From contig CAXYYJ010000020.1 in the NCBI GenBank assembly GCA_964293475.1, positions 15,666 to 79,665 on the forward strand: 64,000 bases of DNA, given 5' to 3'. Below the pieces are notes generated by a model. The model worked only from the letters and a program-made list of their open reading frames with translations. It ran no database searches and had not been told where the DNA came from. The stretch comes from UBA12170 sp964293475. GTDB taxonomy: Bacteria; Bacteroidota; Bacteroidia; Bacteroidales; UBA12170. Below, in pieces: positions 8,652-17,984 of this stretch (position 1 is the first letter of the stretch; each line of letters starts with the position of its first letter). The position numbers and the translations under genes were made by a program.

Positions 8652-9008
8652 ATGAGACTGTTTTTGAGCTTGTTTTTGATACCCATTGTTGCGGCAACTG
8701 TGCTGCTTCATTCACCGGTTATTGGAATGGAAAAAGATGTTTTTCTCTCCGAAAGCCAGGTCAACAGCAGTCTTTATTCATTTGTGGTGAATAAAAATGA
8801 TACTGGAGCATGGTTTTACAATATCAAAAATGGCCAAAAAGTTATCATCATTCAAAAAACTATTCCAGCTATCAACGGAAATAAGGCTTTTGCCGATACT
8901 ACTGATGCAGCTCTTATTGCTCAACTCATGGTTGATAAATTAAATGCGGGTATTTTTCCGCCTTCTATTTCAATGGATGAGTTGAATCGTTATAATATCA
9001 AATTCTAA
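8652..9008 (+). CDS. DUF4907-like small exported protein
   Basis: This protein of about 118 residues begins with a hydrophobic signal-like segment (about residues 1-20 from the ATG at 8652), preferred over the upstream ATG at 8613 because the earlier residues spoil the signal. The mature part has the pattern of the DUF4907 family: a WFYNIKNGQKVIIIQKTIPA strand region, a stretch on NKAFADTTDAALIAQLM, and a C-terminal PPSISMDEL. No enzymatic motif is seen. It ends 10 bases before the giant Kelch/Ig-like gene and surely shares its transcript. This suggests a periplasmic or surface partner of that protein, but the role is unknown. Confidence 0.7.
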   Translation: MRLFLSLFLIPIVAATVLLHSPVIGMEKDVFLSESQVNSSLYSFVVNKNDTGAWFYNIKNGQKVIIIQKTIPAINGNKAFADTTDAALIAQLMVDKLNAGIFPPSISMDELNRYNIKF

Positions 9009-9018
9009 GAATCAATTT

Positions 9019-12000
9019 ATGCACAATATGATACTATTTTCATTTCTTAAAAAGGCCTTCAGAAGAACTACATTCACAATGAACCTGATATTTGTGATGG
9101 TTCTTTTTTCAGGTACAACCCTGGCTCAAAGCGATCTTTGGATTCCGCAAAATAATTTGGGAGGACTTCAAAGGTCCGGTGCAGTAAGTTTTTCTATTAA
9201 TGGGAAAATATATATTGCTTTGGGAAAAGATGGTTCAACTTATCATTCCGACTTATGGCAATACGATACCATTTCGGAAACCTGGACCCAAAAGGCCAAC
9301 TATCCTGGTGGTGGCAGAGCCGGAGCTTTTGCTTTCGTTATGAACAATAAAGCTATTGCTGGTACTGGTGAAATTGCTGGTGGTAGTAGAACCAACTCCG
9401 TTTATAAATATGAACCTGTATCAAATACATGGTCTGGAGTTGCTGTTTTCGCAGGTGGAGTAAGGGCTTATTCTTCAGCCTTTTCAACAGGAACCCGCGG
9501 GTTTGTTGTTGGGGGAGACAATGGTTCTTTTCAAAACGATTTGTGGGAATATGATATAAACAACGATATCTGGATTGGCCGTCCGGTTTTTCCTGGAACT
9601 GCCCGTATGAAAGCGGTGGCTTTTACCATAGGAAATAATGCTTATTATGGAACTGGTGATATAGGCACTGCAACTCCAAGCAAGGATTTTTGGCAGTACA
9701 ATATTGTTACAAATACGTGGCTTCTGCTTTCAGATTTCGCTGGCGAAGCTCGAGTTGGTGCTATTGGTTGTAGTAGTGTATCCAAAGGTTATATTGGTTT
9801 GGGTAAAGGAGTAGCCTTTTTGGCCGATTTTTGGGAATTTGACGGAGCCACTTGGACACAGAAAACAGATTTTTCCGGCAACGCACGTGAATTGTCTGTT
9901 GCTGCGACAGCTGGGAATAAAGTCTATGTTGGAACTGGTTTTGGCGGGAGCTACTACAATGATTTCTATCAATGGGATCCATGCGCTGTTCCTCAAATCA
10001 CTATACAACCAGTTTCCCTTGATTTATGTGAAGGTACAGATGCAGTTTTTACGGTTGAAATCAGCAATATAATTGGTGGCGAAACCTACGAGTGGTTACT
10101 TAATGGCTCTGCTGTCGCCGGGGGCACTACCAACACATTGAATCTTACCACTGTAACAGAAGCGCAGGAAGGTAGTTATTCATGTAAAATAACAAATTCC
10201 TGTGGGACATCCGTTAGCGATGTAGCTACACTGCTGGTAACATCAATTCCGGTAAATGCTCCAACAGGTTTATTTGCCAATCCAGATACATTATGCCCTG
10301 GAAATACTTTCGATTTAATTTTGACTGCCGATAATAATGGGAATGATGAAGATACTTTGAATTGGTATTCAATAGCCTGCGGGGGAGATTTTGTGGGGAC
10401 TGGACATCCGGTTAATGGAACCTTAATTGTACCTGCACCCAATCCATTGGTAACCACGGAGTATTTTGCACGCTGGGAAAACCAATGTGGTGCAACCGAA
10501 TGTAATTCAGTTAACATTGTTGTGAAGGATCTTCCAACCGATCCAACATTAATTCATAGAAGCATCGATACAATTTGTAAGGACTACAACGACGAATTAT
10601 TTCTTTTTGCGGAAGGTGGTACCGGTGATTCCATTGCATGGTATATGGGGAATATTTGTGTGAACGGAAACGCTACTCTAATCGGAAGGGGTGATACACT
10701 TGATTTGCAGGCGTTAGCCCAGATCCCAACCAATACAACAACTTACTCTGCTCGTTGGGAAACTTATTGTGGAGATGATGTGTTTTCATCAAATTGTTTA
10801 ACAATAACAATCACAGTTAATGGTGAAATATCTATAACTCATCAACCCCAGAATAAAGCCCTTTGTGAGGGCGTTGATTCTACTTTCTTTAGAGTCATGG
10901 TAACTGAAAGCGAAAGCCTTACTCCAATAAATTATCAATGGTATTTTAATGGGTTGGCTCTTAGTGGTGCCAACTACGATACTCTTTGGCTTACAGGGGG
11001 AATAAATGCTTCTGATAGTGGCTATTATCACTGTAATGTTTATAATAGCTGTGATACTTTGGTTTCCGACAGTGCAAAACTCACTGTGAACCTATTGCCT
11101 TCAGTTATCATTCAGCCCACTATACTCGATACCATATGCGAAGGTGATAATGTGACATTATCTCTACAAGCTTTTGGATCAGGAGTTCTTCAATATCAGT
11201 GGTATTTCAACAGTATTCCAACTGCTTCAGTTGATACTTTTCTAACTATAAACCCAGTTACTTTTATCAATTCTGGTGAATATTTCTGTAAAATTACAAA
11301 TGGCTGCGGAACTCAAAATACCGATACGGTAAGCTTCGAAGTTGATACCATTCCAACCATAATTAATCAACCCATTAATCAAACTGTTTGTTTGAATGGT
11401 ACAGCTGAATTCAATGTAGTTTCCGGTGGAACTCAGCCAATTTCATATCAATGGTATAAAATCAATATCGGAGGTCCAGCCACATTAATGCCTGGAGAAG
11501 TTGGGGATATTCTTACATTAAACCCTGTGTTGCCCGCCGATACAGCATTTAACTATTTCTGTTTACTTAGTAATGAATGTTTCGATGGCCCATCAACCGA
11601 TACAGTGAATCTTGCTATTCGACCTCAGGTTGCAATAATGGACAGCATTGTGAGTGATACAAATAATGTTTGTCATAACTATAGCACTTACATCACACTA
11701 ACCGTTTATGGTGGCGAAGGAGATACATTAACTTGGTTTGCTGGTTCATGTGGAGGAAACGAAATAGTATCTACCACCGATACTACATTACTAATCACAG
11801 TACCCGATGTAACAACAACATACTATGCCCGCTGGTCAAGCCCTTGTGGAGTAACTGCCTGTGATTCTTTAACATTCTATGTGAAAGAACTCCCTGCCGA
11901 TCTTTCCGCCATTCACCAAAATGTGGATTCCATTTGTAATGATTTTAACGATGAATTATTTTTATTTACTGAAGGTGGATCTGGGGATTCTATTGCATGG

Positions 12001-15000
12001 TATGTAGGAAATATTTGTTCTAACCCAAATGCTCCTCTTATTTTAAGAGGTGATACTCTTGATTTGCAGGCACTGGGGCAGATTCCTACCTCCACAACAA
12101 CTTATTCTGCCCGTTGGGAAACATACTGTGGTGGAGACGTTTTTACATCAAACTGCTTAACAATTACAATAACGGTCAATGGTCAAATTTCAATCATTCA
12201 ACAGCCTCAAAATAAATCGGTATGCGAGGGTATAGATTCAACTTTTTTTAGGGTAATAGTTAATGAAAATGTAAGCCTTTCACCTATCAATTATCAATGG
12301 TATTTCAATGGTCTTGCCTTAACAGGTATTCAACAAGACACTTTATGGTTGACCGGAGGAATCAGCTCATCGGATAGCGGTTATTATCATTGTACTGTGA
12401 TTAATTCCTGCGATACCTTAGTGTCGGATAGTGCACGGTTAACAGTAAATCTGCTGCCTGATGTTTTGGTTCAACCCACCATTCTCGATACTATTTGTCA
12501 GGGAGATAGCCTAACTATGTTTATTCATGCCCAAGGCGCCCCTGTCTTACAATATCAATGGTATTTTAACAACAATCCAACTGCAACTGTCGATACATTT
12601 CTAACCATCAATCCTGCAACCTTTGCTAATTCAGGAAATTATTTCTGTAAAGTTACCAATGGATGCGGGGTTAAATTCACAGATACTGTAAGCTTCGAAG
12701 TTGATACAATTCCTTATATTTTATCACAACCTGTTGACCAGAATGTTTGTTTAAATGGCACAGCTGAGTTCAATGTATTAGCTCAAGGAACCCAACCAAT
12801 ATCATACCAATGGTATAAAATCAATGCGGGTGGTACTTCCGCATTATTGACAGGTGAAGTTGGCAATGTACTCATAATAAGTCCAGTAATACCGGCCGAC
12901 ACTGCATTCAATTATTTCTGTATGTTGAGTAATGAATGTTTCGATGGTCAATCAACAGATACTGTTAATCTCGTTATTCGACCACCTGTAGCAGTTATGG
13001 ACAGCATTGTGAGCGATACCAATAATATTTGTTTTACTTATAACACTTATATTAAATTAACTGTTTATGGTGGTGAAGGCGATTCTTTAAGGTGGTTTAC
13101 CAATTCTTGTGGTGGCAATCAAATAGCATTCTCTGTAGATACTACCTTATTAATAACTCCACCAGATACTACAACTACCTATTATGCACAATGGGAAAGT
13201 GCCTGCGGCGAAAGTACCTGTGATTCAATAACAATTTTTGTATCTCAGGAACCACAACCAATTGATTCTTTGTTTTTTGAGGATAATTATATTTGCTACA
13301 ATGCTTACGATTCGATTCTTCTAACTGCGGTTGGGGGTTCTGGAGACTTCATCTATTGGTACGAAGGTTTTAGTTGTGACGGAGTGCCTTTTGCAATAAC
13401 AACAGATACGTTTGTTTATGTCCATAACATTCCTGATAATTCTGCCCCATATGTTGCTAAATGGGTGAATGCTTGTGGTGAGTCAGCTTGCGAAAGGGTA
13501 GGTTTGTACATCAACGATTTCACTTATATTCCCAATCAGACGATGGAAGTTGAAGTGTGCGAAGGAGCCAATACTTCTATGTTTGTGGAACCTGCGGGAA
13601 CTGACCCATTCTACTTCCAGTGGTTCTTCAATGGGCTGGCACTTGCTGGTGAAATTAACGATACCTTGCTGGTGAACACCGTTAGCTTTGCAGATACAGG
13701 AATGTATTACTGTCAGGTATGGTCAGAGTGTGATACTGCGGTTAGTGATTCTATTCCGCTCATTATGCTCGAGTTGCCTTATTTTACTCTTCAACCCATA
13801 GATGTTTCAATTTGCGAAGGCACCATTGATACAATTCAGATAAAAGTAGCGGGAGATATGCCGATTTTGGTACAATGGTATAAAAACAATCTGCCTATTG
13901 GTGGTTCTGCTCTTCTCGATACATTATTAATAATTAATCCGGTAGTTGAAACAGCTACTTATTTTGCCCGAATAAGTAACGGCTGTGGATTGGCTTATAG
14001 CGATACCATAACTCAACGTGCTCTCGATACTTTAATAATTCTTGAGCAGCCACTATATCAGAACCTTTGTCTCTTAGATACCGCTCATTTTAGCGTTACA
14101 GTTGAGTCAACAGAGTTTGTTGAGTATGCATGGTACAAACAAGGTTCTCCTACCTTATTGAGCAGTCAATCGAGCTTAACCATACCCAATTTAGATTATC
14201 CCGATGAAGGCTATTATTATTGTATTATCTCTGATACCTGTGGAGAGCTTACCACAAACCTGGCTTTACTCAACATGAATGTTCCGCCCAGAATAGAAAC
14301 AGATCCATTTGGGGCAACGGTTTGTGAAGGCACTTTCTTCCAGTTTGAGGCTACGGTTACTGGCGATTCTCTTCTGTATCAATGGAATTATAATGGCAAT
14401 TGGATTCCAGATAATAATGCAAACATTTTAACCTTCGATCCAATTGAGAGAGGTGACGAAGGAACATATTTTGTTCACGTATCAAATAATTGTGGGGAAG
14501 ATGAATCTATTCCCGTTAATTTGTTTGTTCAGTATTTGCCCAACATCCTAGAATCCTTAAGTGTAACTCCCGATACCGTTTGCCCAATTTGTGAATACGA
14601 TTCTTTAACTTTAATTGCCGTTGGAGATGGTGGTGGATATGGAGATTATATCGAGTGGTACGAAAATGATGTCAGCACTGGATCAATCGTAGGAACAGGT
14701 GCAACTCTTGTTCTTCCTTTACCAACAACAACTACAACTTATTTTGCTCGTTGGGTAAATGAATGTACAGCTACTTCTACTGGTGGAGGTACAGGTGGAG
14801 GCTCCACAGAAGCATTAAGTATTACCGTTGTTTATCAAGGTGATCCTGTGGCTCCTGATAATGTAAATGTGAATGTAAATAACTTCTGTATTACTTATGG
14901 AGAAGACATTACACTCTTTGGAGTTGGTGGATACGGAGATATACTAAAATGGTATATTATTGAAAATCAAACCGAGACATATATAGGACAAGGAACCCCA

Positions 15001-16107
15001 CTAACTGTACCACAACCTATGGATACAACAATCTATGCAGCCAGATGGATCAATCATTGTGGTCAATCGGACAGTACAATTATTCAGGTAAATGTTGTGC
15101 CCTTGCCCGAAGTGATTGTTATTGCTTCTGATACTCTTTGCGGTGGACAACCTTATCAGATTTCTAATGTTTTTGTAAATCATCTTGATTCTCTCCGCTG
15201 GACATCTACAAGTTCATCCGGTGTATTTGATACTGCCACAATTCAATATCCAATTTACACGGATCTCAATATTAACTTTTACGATACCATCAGACAATAT
15301 TTGATTTTAACCGCCTTTGGTAAGGCTGATTGCGAAGATGCTGTAGATTCGATTTTATTGGTTTATCTTCCAATTCCCAGCCTTTCTATTGATCCGGTTC
15401 TTCCATCTATTTGCCGTGATTCTTCTATAATTGTTACTGCCACAGGTGCTGAAGACTATTTCTGGCAGTCAATTACCAGCGATGAAGAAACAAAATTTGG
15501 TAATCCTGCTAACTTTAGTCCTGAGGAAAATACTAACTATTATTTAGTAGGAATCAGTTCGCGAGGTTGCGTAGATTCATTGTTTATGAGTGTCGATGTT
15601 TATCCAACACCTTATGTTGATTTGGGTGATTCTGTATTCTTGTATTCCTGTGAACCAGTCCAGCTGGATGCTGGCGGAGGAGACGGATCCGAATATTATA
15701 TCTGGAACAATGGCTATAGAACCCGATCTATCACAGTATATGAAACTGGTAATTACTTTGTAATTGTAGGGAACCCAGGTTGTGAGGTGAGTGATACGGG
15801 CTATATTTCGCTTTGCAATGGTCGAATATTTATGCCAAATGCATTCTCACCCAACGAAGATGGTCTGAATGAAACTTTCAAACCCATTACATCAGATCCA
15901 ACCGTAGAGTTTCGTATGATGATTTTCGATCGGTTGGGCCAAATGATATTTGAAACTAACGACATACACAATGGATGGGATGGAACAACCAAAGGTGATC
16001 CTTGCCCTGTAGGTAACTATGTGTGGCGAATAGATTATCAGGGCCAGGGTACTGACTCACCCGGAAAGAAAGGTAGTGAAGTTGGCACGGTGATGCTGGT
16101 TAGATAG
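9019..16107 (+). CDS. Giant Kelch/Ig-like repeat protein with type IX secretion type B sorting domain
   Basis: This 2362-residue cell-surface or secreted protein starts with a signal peptide (charged KKAFRR, hydrophobic core, cleavage near TLAQS around residue 37). Residues about 40-325 are Kelch-type beta-propeller repeats (DLWQYDTISETW, DLWEYDINNDIW, DFWQYNIVTNTW). Then come about 15 Ig-like or PKD-like modules rich in paired cysteines, with recurring CEG, YQWYFNG and SDSGYYHC motifs. Two adjacent 453-residue blocks (502-954 and 955-1407) are near copies. The last ~95 residues are a type B C-terminal domain (MPNAFSPNEDGLNETF, MIFDRLGQMIFET, GWDGT, GNYVWRIDY), which directs export by the type IX system. 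It is probably an adhesin or matrix protein; the ligand is unknown. A strong terminator follows. Confidence 0.93.
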   Translation: MHNMILFSFLKKAFRRTTFTMNLIFVMVLFSGTTLAQSDLWIPQNNLGGLQRSGAVSFSINGKIYIALGKDGSTYHSDLWQYDTISETWTQKANYPGGGRAGAFAFVMNNKAIAGTGEIAGGSRTNSVYKYEPVSNTWSGVAVFAGGVRAYSSAFSTGTRGFVVGGDNGSFQNDLWEYDINNDIWIGRPVFPGTARMKAVAFTIGNNAYYGTGDIGTATPSKDFWQYNIVTNTWLLLSDFAGEARVGAIGCSSVSKGYIGLGKGVAFLADFWEFDGATWTQKTDFSGNARELSVAATAGNKVYVGTGFGGSYYNDFYQWDPCAVPQITIQPVSLDLCEGTDAVFTVEISNIIGGETYEWLLNGSAVAGGTTNTLNLTTVTEAQEGSYSCKITNSCGTSVSDVATLLVTSIPVNAPTGLFANPDTLCPGNTFDLILTADNNGNDEDTLNWYSIACGGDFVGTGHPVNGTLIVPAPNPLVTTEYFARWENQCGATECNSVNIVVKDLPTDPTLIHRSIDTICKDYNDELFLFAEGGTGDSIAWYMGNICVNGNATLIGRGDTLDLQALAQIPTNTTTYSARWETYCGDDVFSSNCLTITITVNGEISITHQPQNKALCEGVDSTFFRVMVTESESLTPINYQWYFNGLALSGANYDTLWLTGGINASDSGYYHCNVYNSCDTLVSDSAKLTVNLLPSVIIQPTILDTICEGDNVTLSLQAFGSGVLQYQWYFNSIPTASVDTFLTINPVTFINSGEYFCKITNGCGTQNTDTVSFEVDTIPTIINQPINQTVCLNGTAEFNVVSGGTQPISYQWYKINIGGPATLMPGEVGDILTLNPVLPADTAFNYFCLLSNECFDGPSTDTVNLAIRPQVAIMDSIVSDTNNVCHNYSTYITLTVYGGEGDTLTWFAGSCGGNEIVSTTDTTLLITVPDVTTTYYARWSSPCGVTACDSLTFYVKELPADLSAIHQNVDSICNDFNDELFLFTEGGSGDSIAWYVGNICSNPNAPLILRGDTLDLQALGQIPTSTTTYSARWETYCGGDVFTSNCLTITITVNGQISIIQQPQNKSVCEGIDSTFFRVIVNENVSLSPINYQWYFNGLALTGIQQDTLWLTGGISSSDSGYYHCTVINSCDTLVSDSARLTVNLLPDVLVQPTILDTICQGDSLTMFIHAQGAPVLQYQWYFNNNPTATVDTFLTINPATFANSGNYFCKVTNGCGVKFTDTVSFEVDTIPYILSQPVDQNVCLNGTAEFNVLAQGTQPISYQWYKINAGGTSALLTGEVGNVLIISPVIPADTAFNYFCMLSNECFDGQSTDTVNLVIRPPVAVMDSIVSDTNNICFTYNTYIKLTVYGGEGDSLRWFTNSCGGNQIAFSVDTTLLITPPDTTTTYYAQWESACGESTCDSITIFVSQEPQPIDSLFFEDNYICYNAYDSILLTAVGGSGDFIYWYEGFSCDGVPFAITTDTFVYVHNIPDNSAPYVAKWVNACGESACERVGLYINDFTYIPNQTMEVEVCEGANTSMFVEPAGTDPFYFQWFFNGLALAGEINDTLLVNTVSFADTGMYYCQVWSECDTAVSDSIPLIMLELPYFTLQPIDVSICEGTIDTIQIKVAGDMPILVQWYKNNLPIGGSALLDTLLIINPVVETATYFARISNGCGLAYSDTITQRALDTLIILEQPLYQNLCLLDTAHFSVTVESTEFVEYAWYKQGSPTLLSSQSSLTIPNLDYPDEGYYYCIISDTCGELTTNLALLNMNVPPRIETDPFGATVCEGTFFQFEATVTGDSLLYQWNYNGNWIPDNNANILTFDPIERGDEGTYFVHVSNNCGEDESIPVNLFVQYLPNILESLSVTPDTVCPICEYDSLTLIAVGDGGGYGDYIEWYENDVSTGSIVGTGATLVLPLPTTTTTYFARWVNECTATSTGGGTGGGSTEALSITVVYQGDPVAPDNVNVNVNNFCITYGEDITLFGVGGYGDILKWYIIENQTETYIGQGTPLTVPQPMDTTIYAARWINHCGQSDSTIIQVNVVPLPEVIVIASDTLCGGQPYQISNVFVNHLDSLRWTSTSSSGVFDTATIQYPIYTDLNINFYDTIRQYLILTAFGKADCEDAVDSILLVYLPIPSLSIDPVLPSICRDSSIIVTATGAEDYFWQSITSDEETKFGNPANFSPEENTNYYLVGISSRGCVDSLFMSVDVYPTPYVDLGDSVFLYSCEPVQLDAGGGDGSEYYIWNNGYRTRSITVYETGNYFVIVGNPGCEVSDTGYISLCNGRIFMPNAFSPNEDGLNETFKPITSDPTVEFRMMIFDRLGQMIFETNDIHNGWDGTTKGDPCPVGNYVWRIDYQGQGTDSPGKKGSEVGTVMLVR
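10522..13239 (+). repeat. Two tandem 1359-base coding repeats inside the Kelch/Ig-like gene
   Basis: Bases 10522-11880 and 11881-13239 are two in-frame copies of exactly the same length (1359 bases, 453 codons) encoding the same five-module series. Equivalent landmarks recur at this offset, for example GDTLDLQALAQIPT versus GDTLDLQALGQIPT, and MDSIVSDTNN in both. A third, more diverged series with a similar module order follows from 13240. Confidence 0.85.
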
Positions 16108-16125
16108 TCCACACTCGAATAAATT

Positions 16126-16160
16126 AAAAAAGCTGTTCTACAAATAGGACAGCTTTTTTT
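16126..16160 (+). terminator. Rho-independent terminator after the Kelch/Ig-like gene
   Basis: AAAAAAGCTGTTCT pairs with AGGACAGCTTTTTT (one G-T pair) around a 6-base loop and ends in a long T run. The A tract on the other side could also make it work for minus-strand transcription. Confidence 0.85.
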
Positions 16161-16328
16161 ATTCATTACCTTTGATTTGCTCCAATGCTAATAAAATCAA
16201 TGCATACAGAAGGGTTTGGCCTGAATTTTGTCCTTTAAGCCAATAAACCTATAACAGAAGGATTAGGATGAAACATTGGAATGAAGAGGTTTAATTTGAT
16301 GGCAGAAAAGCAATCATGCATCAATGCA

Positions 16329-17261
16329 TTAAAATAGTTTTCTTCGCTTGTTTAAAAAGGGAAAAAGTATTTGATTAAATCCTTTTTCAATATCTGCGGA
16401 TATATAATCAATGCTGTATTGTGCGCATTTCAGCCTGACACTTTTTTCAAAGGTTGTCATGTGCTGATTATAAAGGTTTTTTATTTCCTGGGGCTGAATT
16501 TTTATTTCTGAACCAGATTCCAAATCCACAAACCTATGTGGTCTGTTGTCGAAATTGAAGTCAATTTCGGTATTTTTGTCATGAACATGGAATACGATAA
16601 CTTCATGCTTATTATGTCTGAGATGCCTGAGCGAATCGAAAAACGGATTCATATCAAGCTGTTCTTCCATCAAATCGCTAAAAATAATAACAAGGCTTCG
16701 CTTATGAATGGTGTTGGCTATTTGATGTAAAACTTGCGAAACGCGGGTTTTGTTCATTCTTGATGGAGTTGGCCCAATCTGAGCACTCAATCTGTTGAAA
16801 AGATGGTTTATATGAATCTCGCTCGACTTAATTTCTGTTTGCTCCACAAGCAAATCATTAAAGAAGCTAATTCCCACAGCATCTCTTTGTTTCTTTAAAA
16901 TATTGATGAGTGCTGCTGCAGCAATAATTGAAAAGCTGATTTTGTTTTGTTTTTCCAACGAAAAATCAGTCATAGCAGGATAGTGCATCGATGAGGATAT
17001 ATCCAGCACAATTTGACATCTCAAATTGGTTTCTTCTTCATACCGCTTAACAAAAAGTTTCTCAGTTCGTCCAAATAGCTTCCAATCAATATGCCGGGTT
17101 GATTCTCCATTATTATACAACCTGTGCTCGGCAAACTCCACGGAGAAACCGTGAAATGGGCTTTTATGCAAACCAGTAATAAAACCTTCTACCACTTGTT
17201 TTGCAAGAAGCTCCAACGCGCTAAACCGCTCAATTTGCTGACGATCAATGTTTATTGGCAT
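16329..17261 (-). CDS. DUF58 family protein with von Willebrand A-like fold
   Basis: This 310-residue cytoplasmic protein belongs to the DUF58 family. Family marks are an early GLHKSPFHGFSVEFAEHRLY region, the core RHIDWKLFGRTEKLFVKRYEEE, and an LDISSSM metal-site motif typical of a vWA-like fold. DUF58 proteins usually work with a MoxR AAA ATPase in envelope stress or protein maturation systems (Bat-type operons). Here no moxR, batA or batB gene is adjacent; the upstream gene on the same strand is thioredoxin, 83 bases away, with a perfect inverted repeat between them. The role is therefore uncertain, though the family call is firm. Confidence 0.88.
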   Translation of the reverse strand: MPINIDRQQIERFSALELLAKQVVEGFITGLHKSPFHGFSVEFAEHRLYNNGESTRHIDWKLFGRTEKLFVKRYEEETNLRCQIVLDISSSMHYPAMTDFSLEKQNKISFSIIAAAALINILKKQRDAVGISFFNDLLVEQTEIKSSEIHINHLFNRLSAQIGPTPSRMNKTRVSQVLHQIANTIHKRSLVIIFSDLMEEQLDMNPFFDSLRHLRHNKHEVIVFHVHDKNTEIDFNFDNRPHRFVDLESGSEIKIQPQEIKNLYNQHMTTFEKSVRLKCAQYSIDYISADIEKGFNQILFPFLNKRRKLF

Positions 17262-17277
17262 GTCTATAAACGATTAA

Positions 17278-17314
17278 TGCTGTCTTGAATGGCAAAAACT
17301 CCAACAAGACAGCA
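17278..17314 (-). repeat. Perfect 10-base inverted repeat between trxA and DUF58 gene
   Basis: TGCTGTCTTG (17278-17287) and CAAGACAGCA (17305-17314) are exact reverse complements around a 17-base loop. No T run follows on either strand, so it is a poor terminator. It could be an mRNA-stabilising or processing hairpin, or an operator. Confidence 0.5.
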
Positions 17315-17344
17315 CAAGTGTACAATGATATCTTTAATTATGTT

Positions 17345-17665
17345 CTAAGAAAGTAATGGTTCAATTTTTCCCACCAATACTTGCTTTGGCACAGCACCAA
17401 CTTGTTTGTCAACAACTTCGCCATTTTTGAAGAAAAGAATAGTGGGAATGTTTCGGATACCATATTTTCTTGATGTTTCCGGATTATTATCCACGTCTAA
17501 TTTACCTACAACAATAGTATCCTTATATTCTTCGCCAAGCTCAGTTACGATAGGTCCAACCATTCTGCAAGGTCCACACCAAACTGCCCAAAAGTCAACA
17601 ACAACTGGTTTGTCTGATTTTATTACCAACTCTTCAAAGTTGGCATCGGTTAATTCTAAAGCCAT
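17345..17665 (-). CDS. trxA: Thioredoxin
   Basis: This 106-residue cytoplasmic protein is a classical thioredoxin, the dithiol reductant for ribonucleotide reductase and other partners. The active site is W29-C30-G31-P32-C33 within VDFWAVWCGPCRM. The buried aspartate D24 is present and the cis-proline lies in IRNIPTILFF. Length matches E. coli TrxA and there is no signal peptide. A promoter lies directly upstream. The downstream DUF58 gene may be read through, but a hairpin sits between them. Confidence 0.96.
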   Translation of the reverse strand: MALELTDANFEELVIKSDKPVVVDFWAVWCGPCRMVGPIVTELGEEYKDTIVVGKLDVDNNPETSRKYGIRNIPTILFFKNGEVVDKQVGAVPKQVLVGKIEPLLS

Positions 17666-17984
17666 AATGAGTTTTTTTTAGCAAAGATAGGTATTTTCAA
17701 TATTCTTGGGGCAACCTGTTGAAAAACTACCCTAAAAGTTAACAAAGGTTTGGCACTCCATCGGGTAAACCCATTTTTTCTTCTCTATGTGTCCGGAATC
17801 CCAATCTCCGATAGTCAATACGAGCACTTTTTGTTAACATCAGCCTGAAAATTTAGAAACCAGTTAATCAGAAAGATTGACCAACTGGTAAAACTATTGA
17901 ATTCGAATTCCAAAGCAAGGCGGGAAAAATCGGGATGTAGATTTTCGAAAAAAAAAGTAATCGATTCTAAGGTTAGAAAATTAT
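17666..17984. other. Intergenic spacer between queG and trxA
   Basis: This 319-base stretch holds the trxA promoter at its left end. Further in there is one weak inverted repeat, ACCAGTT (17859-17865) with AACTGGT (17883-17889). I see no small gene, RNA fold or coding remnant that I can support. Confidence 0.55.
17682..17714 (-). promoter_or_regulatory. Promoter of trxA
   Basis: On the minus strand, TTG (17714-17712), 22 bases, then TATCTTTG (17689-17682) match the Bacteroidota consensus. The -7 box ends 16 bases before the ATG at 17665, so the leader is only about 12 bases. Confidence 0.6.

Noticed and set aside
9019..16107. Repeats considered as CRISPR or mobile-element repeats
   Set aside because: They are in-frame protein module repeats with cysteine patterns, not short identical repeats with spacers, and no transposase is present.
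16159..16248. Minus-strand frame of about 29 codons ending LLYALILLALEQIKGNE, coding-like
   Set aside because: It has no start codon, is cut by a stop upstream, overlaps a terminator and matches no family I know; possibly a gene remnant but unsupported.
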